Assembly: GCA_910585295.1 (NCBI GenBank)
Contig: CAJUDE010000038.1
Coordinates: forward strand, 1 to 30,696
Direction: 5' to 3'
DNA: 30,696 bases
From: an uncultured Lachnospiraceae bacterium
GTDB lineage: Bacteria > Bacillota > Clostridia > Lachnospirales > Lachnospiraceae
Within the stretch, counting starts at the first letter, position 1, and the number at the start of each line of letters is the position of its first letter. The translations under genes were made by a program, and so were the position numbers. This document shows positions 1 through 7,964 of the stretch, piece by piece. Under the pieces are notes generated by a model. The model saw only the letters and a program-made list of their open reading frames with translations, was not told where the DNA came from and searched no databases.

Positions 1-270
1 AACCTTTCAGACAAAGATAAATTATCTGCGATTGCAAAGGCATACGACAGCTTAACCACGTACCAGAAGCAGCATATTGAAAAATACTGCAAAGACGCGT
101 TGGATAAGTTTAAGCAGTTGATTAATCGCATGAATGAGTTGTTGGGCAATTCCTCTGACGATTCTACAGATAAGGTAGAAGGGGAAGGCGACTCAGAAGA
201 AGACAAAGATAGCTCAACCGAAGGTACAGGCGGGGCTACTGAGGACAAGGAAGACACCTCTGGCAAATAA
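1..270 (+). CDS. C-terminal end of an unidentified protein (flgD position)
   Basis: An open frame enters from the left edge and stops at TAA 268-270, giving the last 89 residues of a protein whose start lies outside the window. The visible part begins with a helical stretch containing AYDSLTTYQKQHIEKY, which resembles the short helical repeats of some Gram-positive surface proteins. It ends in a highly acidic, Ser/Thr/Gly-rich tail. The next genes are a TIGR02530-type protein and flgE, so by Firmicutes gene order this should be the hook-cap protein FlgD or a neighbour. Nothing in the visible residues proves FlgD: no FlgD core fold can be recognised, and the acidic tail could be a lineage-specific extension. 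The coding call is firm; the identity is not. Confidence 0.6.
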   Translation, partial: NLSDKDKLSAIAKAYDSLTTYQKQHIEKYCKDALDKFKQLINRMNELLGNSSDDSTDKVEGEGDSEEDKDSSTEGTGGATEDKEDTSGK

Positions 271-309
271 TCCAGGGGACGGCAGGGAAGCTAAGATTGG
301 AGAGAGGCT

Positions 310-708
310 ATGAATAAGATTTCAAAACAATTCTCTTCCATTGAACAAATTACAGACCAATATCTGAAAAAGGGCAGCCAGGGAACAGCCGCTTTAGACG
401 GGGAACTGTCCTTTGGTGAGATTCTGAAACAGAAACAGTCTGTGGACGAAAGTTCTGCACTGAAGTTTTCCAAACATGCTTCCATGCGTCTGCAAAGCAG
501 GAACATCGAGCTTTCCACAGAGCAGAAAGAACGGCTGGAAACAGGGGCGGAAAAAGCAGAAGCGAAGGGAATGAAAGAATCCCTTGTCATCGTTGACTCT
601 TACTCGTTTATTGTGAATGTGCCAAATAAAACTGTGGTGACAGCAATGGACCATACCGAGTCCGGTGAAAATGTGTACACTAATATTGACGGAGCCGTAA
701 TTATCTAG
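310..708 (+). CDS. Flagellar operon protein, TIGR02530 family
   Basis: This 132-residue soluble protein has the features of the small 'flagellar operon protein' (TIGR02530) found just upstream of flgE in Firmicutes. The recognisable core is a helix around residues 50-90 (HASMRLQSRNIELSTEQKER), followed by a beta segment with SLVIVDSYSFIVNVPNKTVVTA and the ending VYTNIDGAVII. There is no signal peptide or membrane segment. ATG 310 follows a GGAGAGAGG-like ribosome binding site. It sits 39 bp after the preceding frame and 85 bp before flgE. The family's biochemical role is not settled; its constant place beside hook genes suggests a role in hook assembly or its control. Confidence 0.85.
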   Translation: MNKISKQFSSIEQITDQYLKKGSQGTAALDGELSFGEILKQKQSVDESSALKFSKHASMRLQSRNIELSTEQKERLETGAEKAEAKGMKESLVIVDSYSFIVNVPNKTVVTAMDHTESGENVYTNIDGAVII

Positions 709-731
709 CCGGACCCGAAGAGGAGGCAGAA

Positions 732-755
732 GGCCCTGGAATGACAGAAGGGGCC
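732..755 (+). other. Short stem-loop upstream of flgE
   Basis: In the 85 bp gap before flgE, GGCCCT (732-737) can pair with GGGGCC (750-755) including one G-U pair, around a 12 nt loop. No T-tract follows, so it is not an intrinsic terminator. The flgE ribosome binding site AGGAGG (778-783) lies 3' of it and stays free. This is a weak structure and may be chance. Confidence 0.3.
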
Positions 756-793
756 ATGCGGCAATCCAATAAGAATCAGGAGGTCATTTCGTT

Positions 794-2410
794 ATGATGA
801 GAGCATTGTATGCTGGTGTGTCAGGGTTAAAGACCCACCAGACAAAAATGGACGTAATTGGTAATAATATTGCAAACGTAAACACGGTTGCATTTAAATC
901 ATCCAGCACGGCGTTTAGTGAAATTATGTATCAGAACATGTCCGGGGCATCCGGGGCAACTGCAACCAAAGGCGGCGTGAATGCCAAGCAAATCGGGCTT
1001 GGCGTTACTACAGGGTCCACTTCCATCAATATTTCATCTCCGGGCGCAACACAGACCACTGGGGATGGCTGGGACTTGAGGATTACTGGGGACAGCTTTT
1101 TTGTGGTAAATAATGGTTCTGAGAACTTGTTCACCAAAGCAGGGGCATTCTACGTTGACGGCGCCGGTAACCTTGCAACCAAAGCAAATGGTTACAATGT
1201 CATGGGCTGGCAGGTAGACCCGGATACTGGGGAAATTAGGAAAGACACGGTTTCCGTGCTGAATATTATGAATGAGAAAAACCTCACTTCCCCGCCAGAG
1301 GCAACTACCCAGGCAACGGTCAGCGGCGTTTTGGATATCCATAACAAGCAGGTAAATTCTGATAACGGGTATACTTTGAGCCTGAGTTTCTATGATGGGC
1401 TGGGGTACATATATACGGCGAAGTTTGCAGTAAAGGCAATTGACAGTGAAGAAAAGAATTATTCTGTAGAGCTTACAGATATTACAGATTCCACAAACCG
1501 TTCCATCTTAAACGATTATGCTGCACAGAACAACCTGACATTGAATGAGGCGAAGGCGAACCTGTTTGGGGCAGAGACAAATGTTACCAGGAACTTTAAA
1601 ATGGCTCAAGGGTTTACCTGGGTAAGCCAGACCGTGATTAGGGATAAAGACAACAATGAGCTGACGTATAATGATGCAGATAAGACATATTCCAACGGGA
1701 CTGTGACCTATTCTGTTACGGACGTATTTGGCGTGACGGGCAATCAGGTGCAGCAGTTTAATGTCAATAATATCACTCAGGTAGGGACTTCCGCAAATTA
1801 TGCCCATACAGACCAGATTATCGGGTACGAGCTGGATTATAACCAGGGCGGCATTAATCCAGGGACTTTCAACTATATTGGGACTGCAGGGAATAACAGC
1901 GTAGGGTTCAATATGGGGGCCCTTGGCACCCAGTTCCAGAACATTAATATTGACTTTAGCACGTCCACTTGTTATGAAAACGGGGATAACTGTACCCTTG
2001 ATTTGGTAAAAGGCGATGTAAGCAAGCTGAATGGGGCGGGAAAGAAGCTGGGCGACCTGACCGGCTTAAACGTGGCGGAAGACGGCAGGATTTTTGGCAC
2101 CTATGACAATGGGAACACCACATTGCTGGGGCAGATTGCAGTGGCAGTATTTGCAAATCCCTCCGGTTTGGAGAAATTAGGCGACAACTGCTACCGGACA
2201 ACACTGAACTCTGGTGATTTTGACGGGATTGGGCAGGAAATCACAGCAGACGGCGGCAAGATGACAAGCGGCGTCCTGGAAATGTCCAATGTGGACCTTT
2301 CCACAGAATTCACAGAAATGATCACAACCCAAAGAGGGTTCCAGGCTAACTCCAGGATTATCACAACATCTGACACCTTGTTAGAAGAACTGGTGAACCT
2401 GAAGCGGTAA
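794..2410 (+). CDS. flgE: Flagellar hook protein FlgE
   Basis: FlgE polymerises outside the cell into the hook that joins rod and filament. The 538-residue product has the flagellar rod/hook N-terminal motif (ALYAGVSGLKTHQTKMDVIGNNIANVNT, residues about 4-31; shown as two joined family blocks ALYAGVSGL and IGNNIANVNT) and the matching C-terminal block with SNVDLSTEFTEMITTQRGFQ and the end TLLEELVNLKR. The middle is a long variable D1/D2 region that contains two cysteines close together (TCYENGDNC) and a third in GDNCYRTT. ATG 794 follows AGGAGG at 778-783; ATG 797 is also possible, because the protein begins Met-Met. It lacks a cleavable signal, as expected for flagellar type III export. A strong stem-loop follows the gene. 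Confidence 0.97.
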   Translation: MMRALYAGVSGLKTHQTKMDVIGNNIANVNTVAFKSSSTAFSEIMYQNMSGASGATATKGGVNAKQIGLGVTTGSTSINISSPGATQTTGDGWDLRITGDSFFVVNNGSENLFTKAGAFYVDGAGNLATKANGYNVMGWQVDPDTGEIRKDTVSVLNIMNEKNLTSPPEATTQATVSGVLDIHNKQVNSDNGYTLSLSFYDGLGYIYTAKFAVKAIDSEEKNYSVELTDITDSTNRSILNDYAAQNNLTLNEAKANLFGAETNVTRNFKMAQGFTWVSQTVIRDKDNNELTYNDADKTYSNGTVTYSVTDVFGVTGNQVQQFNVNNITQVGTSANYAHTDQIIGYELDYNQGGINPGTFNYIGTAGNNSVGFNMGALGTQFQNINIDFSTSTCYENGDNCTLDLVKGDVSKLNGAGKKLGDLTGLNVAEDGRIFGTYDNGNTTLLGQIAVAVFANPSGLEKLGDNCYRTTLNSGDFDGIGQEITADGGKMTSGVLEMSNVDLSTEFTEMITTQRGFQANSRIITTSDTLLEELVNLKR

Positions 2411-2452
2411 TTGCTGGCAGCCTTTTTGCACTGGCAAAATAGGGTTATAGTT

Positions 2453-2497
2453 TATAATACATATTGGGGGGCTATGCAATATAGTTCCCCCCAATAT
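2453..2497 (+). promoter_or_regulatory. Strong stem-loop (and possible -10 box) between flgE and flbD
   Basis: The 112 bp gap after flgE contains a perfect 11 bp inverted repeat: ATATTGGGGGG (2461-2471) and CCCCCCAATAT (2487-2497). Inside it a second short stem pairs CTAT (2472-2475) with ATAG (2481-2484). No T-tract follows, so it is not a typical intrinsic terminator. A perfect TATAAT lies just upstream (2453-2458), but I see no convincing -35 at the right distance. The structure could protect or process the polycistronic mRNA, or form the 5' end of a transcript starting here. The flbD ribosome binding site follows it. Confidence 0.6.
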
Positions 2498-2522
2498 ATG
2501 CATAATTACGAGGTGAAGCTCC

Positions 2523-2732
2523 ATGATAGAAGTTACGAAACTGAATGGTTCGACGGTGTTGGTCAATGCAGAATTGATTGAGAGCGTGGAGGAAACACCG
2601 GATACTGTCCTTTCTTTTGTAACAGGGAAGAAATTAATTGTAAAAGAAAGTAGACAAGAAGTAAAAAATTTAGTACTATTATACAAGAGAGAAATTATGG
2701 CGACTGGTCTTCCCTGGTTGGAAAGAGAGTAG
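2523..2732 (+). CDS. flbD: FlbD/SwrD family flagellar protein
   Basis: A 69-residue protein beginning MIEVTKLNGSTVLVNAELIE, the typical FlbD signature, followed by VEETPDTVLSFVTGKKLIVKE and a short C-terminal helix. The length is normal for the family. In B. subtilis the orthologue SwrD (YlzI) raises flagellar motor power and lies in the same operon position before fliL. Here it directly precedes motA and motB, which supports a link to stator function. ATG 2523 follows the purine-rich ACGAGGTGAAG. It is soluble, with no membrane segment. Confidence 0.9.
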   Translation: MIEVTKLNGSTVLVNAELIESVEETPDTVLSFVTGKKLIVKESRQEVKNLVLLYKREIMATGLPWLERE

Positions 2733-2759
2733 CTTATGGGAAATAACAGTCCAATAAGC
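2732..2759 (+). other. Stem-loop between flbD and motA
   Basis: GCTTATGGGA (2732-2741) can pair with TCCAATAAGC (2750-2759) at nine of ten positions, with an 8 nt loop. The stem begins at the last base of the flbD stop codon. No T-tract follows. It is a candidate mRNA processing or stability element of the same kind as the hairpins after flgE, fliP and cheW. Confidence 0.4.
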
Positions 2760-2801
2760 ATGATTTACGGATAGAATATATTTCATGGATGAAAAGGGCA
2801 G

Positions 2802-3599
2802 GTGGCTAAAGTGGATATAGCGTCTATATTGGGAATTGTACTTGGAATTGTGTTGTTTGTGTTTGGGGTTATCCAAGGTGGCGGTAACCTTGTCAGGGAT
2901 TTCTGGGATGTCCCTTCGGTAATTATTACAATTGGTGGGTCTTTGGTAGGTGTGCTTGCGTCCCACAAGCTCCCAGACTTTATCAATGGGTTGAAATCCA
3001 TTACTCTGACATTTAAAGACACAAAGGCAGATGTAAGCGAAGTAATCAAGAATATTATCGATTTGTCAAACATAGCGAGGAAAGAGGGGCTTCTGGCATT
3101 GGAAGAAGCCGCAAATGGAATTGAGGATGAATTTTTAAAAAAAGGCGTCATGCTTGTCGTTGACGGTACCGACCCAGAACTGGTAAGGGGAATTATGGAG
3201 GCGGACCTAATCAGCGTGGAAGAGCGCCACAATGTAAATATTGGATTATGGAAGGCATGGGAAGGGTTAGGCCCTGCCTGGGGTATGATTGGTACCCTGA
3301 TTGGTTTGATTAACATGTTGGCAAAGCTGGACGACCCATCAACGGTAGGGCCTTCCATGTCAGTGGCGTTGGTTACGACATTGTATGGTTCCTTGATTGC
3401 GAACTGGCTTTGCAACCCTACAGCGGCGAAGCTGAAAGTGAATAACGATGAAGAAATTAGGATGAAAGAGATTACAGTGGAAGGCTTGTTGTCCATTCAG
3501 GCGGGCGAGAACCCCCGTGTAATTGAAGAGAAACTGAAGTCCTTCCTGTCCCCGAAGATGCGTGAAGGCATGACGGAACAGGGTGGAGGTGAAGAATAG
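2802..3599 (+). CDS. motA: Flagellar stator protein MotA
   Basis: MotA is the multi-pass membrane part of the MotA/MotB ion-driven stator. The 265-residue product has hydrophobic helices near the N-terminus (IASILGIVLGIVLFVFGVI) and a second pair near residues 150-210. This pair includes WGMIGTLIGLINMLAKLDDP and MSVALVTTLYGSLIANWL, the conserved pore-side block of the MotA/TolQ/ExbB family. A long cytoplasmic loop (about residues 65-145) would contact FliG. The start is GTG 2802, preceded by AAAAGGG; no better in-frame ATG lies upstream. Its stop overlaps the motB start by one base, so the two are translationally coupled. The ion used (H+ or Na+) cannot be told from this sequence. Confidence 0.95.
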   Translation: MAKVDIASILGIVLGIVLFVFGVIQGGGNLVRDFWDVPSVIITIGGSLVGVLASHKLPDFINGLKSITLTFKDTKADVSEVIKNIIDLSNIARKEGLLALEEAANGIEDEFLKKGVMLVVDGTDPELVRGIMEADLISVEERHNVNIGLWKAWEGLGPAWGMIGTLIGLINMLAKLDDPSTVGPSMSVALVTTLYGSLIANWLCNPTAAKLKVNNDEEIRMKEITVEGLLSIQAGENPRVIEEKLKSFLSPKMREGMTEQGGGEE

Positions 3600-4426
3600 T
3601 GGCAAAGAAGAAGAAAAAGGATTCCGGCGGAGGCGCAGCCAATTGGATGAATACCTTTGCAGATCTGATGAATCTTTTGCTGTGCTTTTTCGTGCTTCTG
3701 TTCTCTATGTCCTCGGTAGATGCGGATAAGTTTGAGGCATTGGTCCAGTCATTGGAACACAGCTTCAGCATCTTGCCTCAGGGCGGTTCTTCCATAGGGG
3801 ACGGGCAGATGGTGGCGGCTGGCGTCAACCAGCTCCAACTGCTGGACCAGTATTATAAAGAAGCTGCCAACTCCTCAAGCAAGGAAGATGGGGAAGATAA
3901 CGAAGAAGAAGAAAATGACCCAGAACAGGCATTGAAGGAAGAGATGGCGGAAGCCGGGTTAAAGGAATCCGAAGAGATGGCGGAGCAGATAGAGAAAATG
4001 CTGGAAGAACAGAGGATTGGCGACCAAGTGGAGATAGATTCCAATGCCCAGTTTGTGCGGCTGACCTTAAATGGGGCGCTGCTATTTGATTCTGGCAAGT
4101 CTGAAATACGGGAAGACGCGCTTCCGCTTGTGGATAAGCTATCATTAATTTTAGAAAATTACGACAGTAGTCTGATTGATATAGAGGGGCATACGGATAA
4201 TGTTCCTATAAGTAATGAAAAATACGAAAATAACGATGTATTATCTGCTTACCGGGCTTTTGCGGTGAAGAATTATGTGTTAGGGAAGACGGCTCTGGAA
4301 GCAGGGAAGATCAATGCGACCGGATGTGGGGAGTATACCCCTGTGGCGGATAATGCGACACCTGAGGGACGGGCAAGGAACCGGAGGGTGGAGATTAAGA
4401 TTTACAATTCGTATAATTCAAATTAG
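3599..4426 (+). CDS. motB: Flagellar stator protein MotB
   Basis: MotB is the stator plug that anchors MotA to peptidoglycan. The 275-residue protein has a lysine-rich cytoplasmic N-terminus (MAKKKKK). A single membrane helix follows with the ion-binding aspartate in NTFADLMNLLLCFFVLLF (Asp22). Next comes a long, strongly acidic periplasmic linker (residues about 82-140), then a C-terminal OmpA-like domain with IEGHTDNVPI and GRARNRRVEI. The start is GTG 3599, overlapping the motA stop. The linker is richer in Glu than in most MotB proteins and may be a lineage feature. The next gene is fliL, whose product associates with the stator. Confidence 0.95.
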   Translation: MAKKKKKDSGGGAANWMNTFADLMNLLLCFFVLLFSMSSVDADKFEALVQSLEHSFSILPQGGSSIGDGQMVAAGVNQLQLLDQYYKEAANSSSKEDGEDNEEEENDPEQALKEEMAEAGLKESEEMAEQIEKMLEEQRIGDQVEIDSNAQFVRLTLNGALLFDSGKSEIREDALPLVDKLSLILENYDSSLIDIEGHTDNVPISNEKYENNDVLSAYRAFAVKNYVLGKTALEAGKINATGCGEYTPVADNATPEGRARNRRVEIKIYNSYNSN

Positions 4427-4441
4427 AAAGGAAAAACAGCA

Positions 4442-4963
4442 ATGAAAAAGAATTTAATGAGTGTTTTAATTCTGGCACTGGTAGTTGCGAATTTGGTTTT
4501 AACAGCAATCCTGATGATTTCCGTTGTGCCTCAGACAAAAAAAGCAAATGAATTGGTAACAAAAGTATGCTCGGCCATTGATCTGGAGTTAGAAGGCGGC
4601 AAAGACAATTCTTCCCTCTATATACCAATGGATCAGTTGGAGCCAATTGACCTTTCAGAGGGAGCCAGCCTCACAATCAACTTAAAGGATAGCGGAGATG
4701 GGGAGAAACACCATGCAGTAATATCTGTGACCCTTTCCCTTAATACCAAAAGCGATGGGTATAAAACTTATGGGCCAGACGGCATCACTGCCAAACAGAA
4801 ACTGATTGAGGCTGAGGTTGTTAAAATCGTGGGAAGCCACACCTTAGAAGAAATGCAGGCAGACCAGGCGGGGGTACAGGATGAAATATTATCACGCCTG
4901 CGCAGGATGTTTGAATCAGATTTCATTGTGAGCGTGTCGTTCCCGACATATAATTATGAATAG
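4442..4963 (+). CDS. fliL: Flagellar basal body-associated protein FliL
   Basis: A 173-residue single-pass membrane protein. The N-terminus MKKNLMSVLILALVVANLVL is a signal-anchor helix, and the rest would lie outside the membrane. The C-terminal part, with HTLEEMQADQAGVQDEILSR, matches the FliL pattern, and the gene sits in the usual place between motB and fliM. FliL surrounds stator units and supports torque under load in other bacteria. The sequence between the helix and the C-terminus is poorly conserved, as is common in the family, so the call rests on topology, the C-terminal block and context. Confidence 0.85.
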   Translation: MKKNLMSVLILALVVANLVLTAILMISVVPQTKKANELVTKVCSAIDLELEGGKDNSSLYIPMDQLEPIDLSEGASLTINLKDSGDGEKHHAVISVTLSLNTKSDGYKTYGPDGITAKQKLIEAEVVKIVGSHTLEEMQADQAGVQDEILSRLRRMFESDFIVSVSFPTYNYE

Positions 4964-5019
4964 GGCGATAATGGATAAGGGGCTAAAATTACAGGATAGA
5001 TGTCAGGTGGTGAGTGAGA

Positions 5020-6000
5020 ATGGGCGAGGTCTTATCGCAAAATGAGATAGACAGTCTGCTGAGTGCCTTAAGCAAAGGGGAATTAGATGCAGATGAGATT
5101 AAGGACTCTGGGGAAAAGCAAGTAAAAGATTATGATTTTGCAAGGCCTGCGAAGTTTTCCAAAGAACATCTCAGGACAATGGAAATTATATTCGAGCATT
5201 ATGGCAGGCTGCTGTCTACGAACCTTCCAGCCTATTTGAGGAAGACAATACAAGTAGAAGTGATGAACTCGGAGGCAGTTACATATTCGGAATTTTCCAA
5301 CTCCATGTCCAATCCAGTGTTATTGGGAATTGTTAATTTTGCGCCAATGCCAGGCAGCATTATTATAGACTTAGCGTCTAATCTGGGATATGCCATGGTA
5401 GACCGTATGTTAGGCGGGATGGGGGTTCCCTTAGAACGCAGCCGCGACTTCTCAGAGATTGAATTGCTGATTATTGAACGTATTATGAATGTGTGCATCA
5501 ACCTTCTCCGTGAGCCATGGGAGAATGTGTCAGAGATACACCCAAGGTTGGAGCGTATTGAGACGAATTCTCAGTTTGCACAGTTTATATCTCCCAGTGA
5601 AATGATTGCAATTATAACAATCAATATTAAAATTGGCGATGTAGAGGGAATGATGAATATCTGCCTTCCCTATATGACATTAGAAGACGTGATGGACAAA
5701 TTAAATACAAAGTATTGGTTTTCCACCATGCAGGCACGTGGGGACAAAGAATATACAGAAATTATTGAGTCAGTAATTAACAAAGCCCCAATGCCAGTCA
5801 AAGCTGTTCTGGGAAAAAGCGTTATCTCAGTCAGTGATTTTATCAATCTTCAGGTTGGGGACATTATCCGCCTGGATAGGAAAGTAGAAGATGAACTGGA
5901 TGTATATGTTGGGAATATTAGAAAATTTACTGCTTTGCCTGGTGCATCTGGCGATCAGTATGCAGTAAGAGTTACATCAGTAATCAGAGAGGAGCAGTGA
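5020..6000 (+). CDS. fliM: Flagellar motor switch protein FliM
   Basis: FliM is the C-ring protein that receives CheY-P and couples it to rotation switching. The product (326 residues from ATG 5020) starts with the CheY-P binding peptide LSQNEIDSLLSAL. It continues with a CheC-like middle domain containing MVDRMLGGMG, and ends in a SpoA/FliN-like domain (about residues 240-325, including GKSVISVSDFINLQVGDII). A GTG at 5014 could extend the protein by two residues, but AGGTGG at 5005-5010 is ideally placed for ATG 5020, so I prefer that. fliY follows after 4 bp, so the two switch proteins should be made together. Confidence 0.97.
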   Translation: MGEVLSQNEIDSLLSALSKGELDADEIKDSGEKQVKDYDFARPAKFSKEHLRTMEIIFEHYGRLLSTNLPAYLRKTIQVEVMNSEAVTYSEFSNSMSNPVLLGIVNFAPMPGSIIIDLASNLGYAMVDRMLGGMGVPLERSRDFSEIELLIIERIMNVCINLLREPWENVSEIHPRLERIETNSQFAQFISPSEMIAIITINIKIGDVEGMMNICLPYMTLEDVMDKLNTKYWFSTMQARGDKEYTEIIESVINKAPMPVKAVLGKSVISVSDFINLQVGDIIRLDRKVEDELDVYVGNIRKFTALPGASGDQYAVRVTSVIREEQ

Positions 6001-6004
6001 GGTT

Positions 6005-7174
6005 ATGGATGGAGTTTTATCACAGGAAGAAATAAGCGCTCTGTTGAATGATGATTCCAGTATGGATGCAGTCAACGGGGCAAATGGTCTGGATGAACTG
6101 ACGCCAGATGAAATTGACGCGATAGGCGAGATTTCAAATATCAGTATGGGAACGGCAGCCACAACGCTGTTTTCACTTGTAAACAGGAAAGTTGATATCT
6201 CTACACCGGTAGTCACCTTTGCTACCTGGGATGATATTGTAGAGGCATATGAAAGACCCTGTGTATTTATTCGGATTGCTTATACAGTAGGGTTAGACGG
6301 AAGCAACCTTCTGGTGTTGAAGGAGCATGACGTTAAGATCATCACTGATTTGATGATGGGCGGCGATGGCACGAACCTGGATGGTGAGCTTGGGGAACTG
6401 CATTTGAGCGCAATTAGTGAGGCTATGAACCAGATGATGGGAAGCGCTGCAACGTCCCTGTCGTCCATGTTGAATAAAATGATTGACATTAGCCCTCCTT
6501 CCGCAGATTTGGTAGATTTAAAAGATACGATAAGCGGGGAGGAAATTGATGAATTTCTGGCCAGCCCATTTGTAAAAATTTCTTTCCGGATGGAAATTGG
6601 GGATTTGGTGAACAGCGAGATTATGCAGCTTTATCCATTTTCTTTTGCAAAGGAAATGTGTTCTGGGGTGGCGCAGAATATGGAGGCAGAAAATGTGCCT
6701 GAGCCAGAGCCGCAGCCGCAGGCTCCTCCACAGCCTGCGCCACAGCCAATGCAAGGGGCTGCGCCGCAGCCGATGCAGCAGCCAATGATGGGTCAGCCGA
6801 TGATGGGCCAGCCGATGCAGCAGCCAATGATGGGAATGCCAATGGGGGATATGTCACAGATGTATGCGCAGCAGCCAGTAAATGTGCAGCCTGCCCAATT
6901 CCAGGCGTTTGCCGGTGATTTTAACCCTATTACCCAGCAGGAGAATATCGGGCTGATTATGGATGTCCCTCTGGATGTCACAGTGGAGCTAGGCAGGACC
7001 AGTAAGTCAATCCATGATATCCTGGAATTTGCGCCAGGGACCATTATAGAATTGAATAAGATTGCTGGGGAACCCATTGATGTGTTAGTTAATGGTAAAT
7101 ACGTAGCAAAAGGCGAAGTAGTCGTAATTGAAGAAAGCTTTGGGGTGCGTATTACCGAGATTATAGATAACTAA
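6005..7174 (+). CDS. fliY: FliY: switch protein with CheC-type phosphatase and FliN domain
   Basis: A 389-residue C-ring protein that both forms the switch and dephosphorylates CheY-P. It starts with a CheY-P binding peptide (LSQEEISALL, residues 5-14). Two intact CheC phosphatase motifs follow, each of the form D/S-x3-E-x2-N-x22-P: Asp38/Glu42/Asn45/Pro68 and Ser135/Glu139/Asn142/Pro165. A Pro/Gln/Met-rich linker (about residues 228-295) has repeated QPMMGQPM units. The C-terminal 75 residues are a FliN domain with IMDVPLDVTVELGRT and GEVVVIEESFGVRI. It sits 4 bp after fliM and before cheY. With CheC encoded further on, the cell has two likely CheY-P phosphatases; no cheZ is seen. Confidence 0.96.
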   Translation: MDGVLSQEEISALLNDDSSMDAVNGANGLDELTPDEIDAIGEISNISMGTAATTLFSLVNRKVDISTPVVTFATWDDIVEAYERPCVFIRIAYTVGLDGSNLLVLKEHDVKIITDLMMGGDGTNLDGELGELHLSAISEAMNQMMGSAATSLSSMLNKMIDISPPSADLVDLKDTISGEEIDEFLASPFVKISFRMEIGDLVNSEIMQLYPFSFAKEMCSGVAQNMEAENVPEPEPQPQAPPQPAPQPMQGAAPQPMQQPMMGQPMMGQPMQQPMMGMPMGDMSQMYAQQPVNVQPAQFQAFAGDFNPITQQENIGLIMDVPLDVTVELGRTSKSIHDILEFAPGTIIELNKIAGEPIDVLVNGKYVAKGEVVVIEESFGVRITEIIDN

Positions 7175-7209
7175 AAAATAATGAAAAGTAATATCAAGGA
7201 GAAAAAGAC

Positions 7210-7572
7210 ATGGCAAAGAATATTTTAATTTGTGATGATGCAGCGTTTATGAGAATGATGATTAAGGACATTCTTACAAAGAATGGCTACAATATTGCTG
7301 GGGAAGCCGAGAATGGCTTGAAAGCAGTAGAGAAATTTAATGAGACAAAGCCAGACCTGGTACTGATGGACATTACCATGCCAGAAATGGATGGGATCCA
7401 GGCATTGAAGCAGATTAAGGCGGCAGACCCTTCTGCATGCGTGATTATGTGTTCCGCAATGGGGCAGCAGGCAATGGTTATTGAAGCGATCCAGTCTGGG
7501 GCAAAAGATTTTATTGTAAAGCCATTTCAGGCAGAGCGCGTATTGGAAGCGGTAAAAAAAGTAGTTGGATAA
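7210..7572 (+). CDS. cheY: Chemotaxis response regulator CheY
   Basis: A 120-residue single-domain receiver. All key residues are present: the acidic pair Asp9/Asp10, the phospho-acceptor Asp54 in LVLMDITMPEMDG, Ser82 in MCSAMGQ and Lys104 in IVKPF. There is no output domain, as expected for CheY. It is phosphorylated by CheA and binds FliM and FliY, both encoded immediately upstream. ATG 7210 follows AAGGAGAAA. The place between fliY and fliO is the B. subtilis arrangement. Confidence 0.96.
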   Translation: MAKNILICDDAAFMRMMIKDILTKNGYNIAGEAENGLKAVEKFNETKPDLVLMDITMPEMDGIQALKQIKAADPSACVIMCSAMGQQAMVIEAIQSGAKDFIVKPFQAERVLEAVKKVVG

Positions 7573-7573
7573 T

Positions 7574-7954
7574 ATGGTTTTACTGGAAATTTCCTCCGGA
7601 TGGGAGAGCTTTTTCCAACTGGTTGGCATATTGTTGGTTTTCCTGTTTGTGCTGGCGCTTACCTATCTAGTTACAAAATGGATTGCAGGGTACCAGCAGG
7701 GGATTGTGGCGAATAAGAATATACGCGTAATCGAGACATTTCGGGTAAGCAGCAATAAGTTTATTCAGATTATTCAGGTTGGGGAGAAATATCTGGCTGT
7801 TTCCGTTTGTAAAGATACCATCAATGTCCTAACGGAACTGACAGAAGAACAGTTGACTTGGATGCCTTCTATGGAAGAGAAGAAGGAGGCCAATGTAAAT
7901 GAGAGTTTTCAGGAAATACTAAATAACCTGAAGAAAAAAATTCCCAGGAAGTAG
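7574..7954 (+). CDS. fliO: Flagellar export protein FliO (FliZ-like)
   Basis: A small membrane protein with one strong N-terminal helix (FQLVGILLVFLFVLALTYLV) and a cytoplasmic domain with NIRVIETFRVSSNKFIQIIQ and a lysine-rich end, the FliO pattern. FliO helps assemble the FliP ring of the flagellar export gate, and fliP is the next gene. I use ATG 7574 (126 residues). A TTG at 7565 would add three residues and overlap cheY by 8 bp; neither has a clear ribosome binding site, so coupling to cheY translation is likely. The family is poorly conserved, so context carries much of the call. Confidence 0.85.
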   Translation: MVLLEISSGWESFFQLVGILLVFLFVLALTYLVTKWIAGYQQGIVANKNIRVIETFRVSSNKFIQIIQVGEKYLAVSVCKDTINVLTELTEEQLTWMPSMEEKKEANVNESFQEILNNLKKKIPRK

Positions 7955-7964
7955 GAAAAGCACT

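Noticed and set aside
741..797. A possible 18-residue leader peptide (MTEGAMRQSNKNQEVISL) ending in overlap with the flgE start
   Set aside because: Its nearest AGGAGG is about 14 bases from the ATG, which is too far, and the frame shows no other support.
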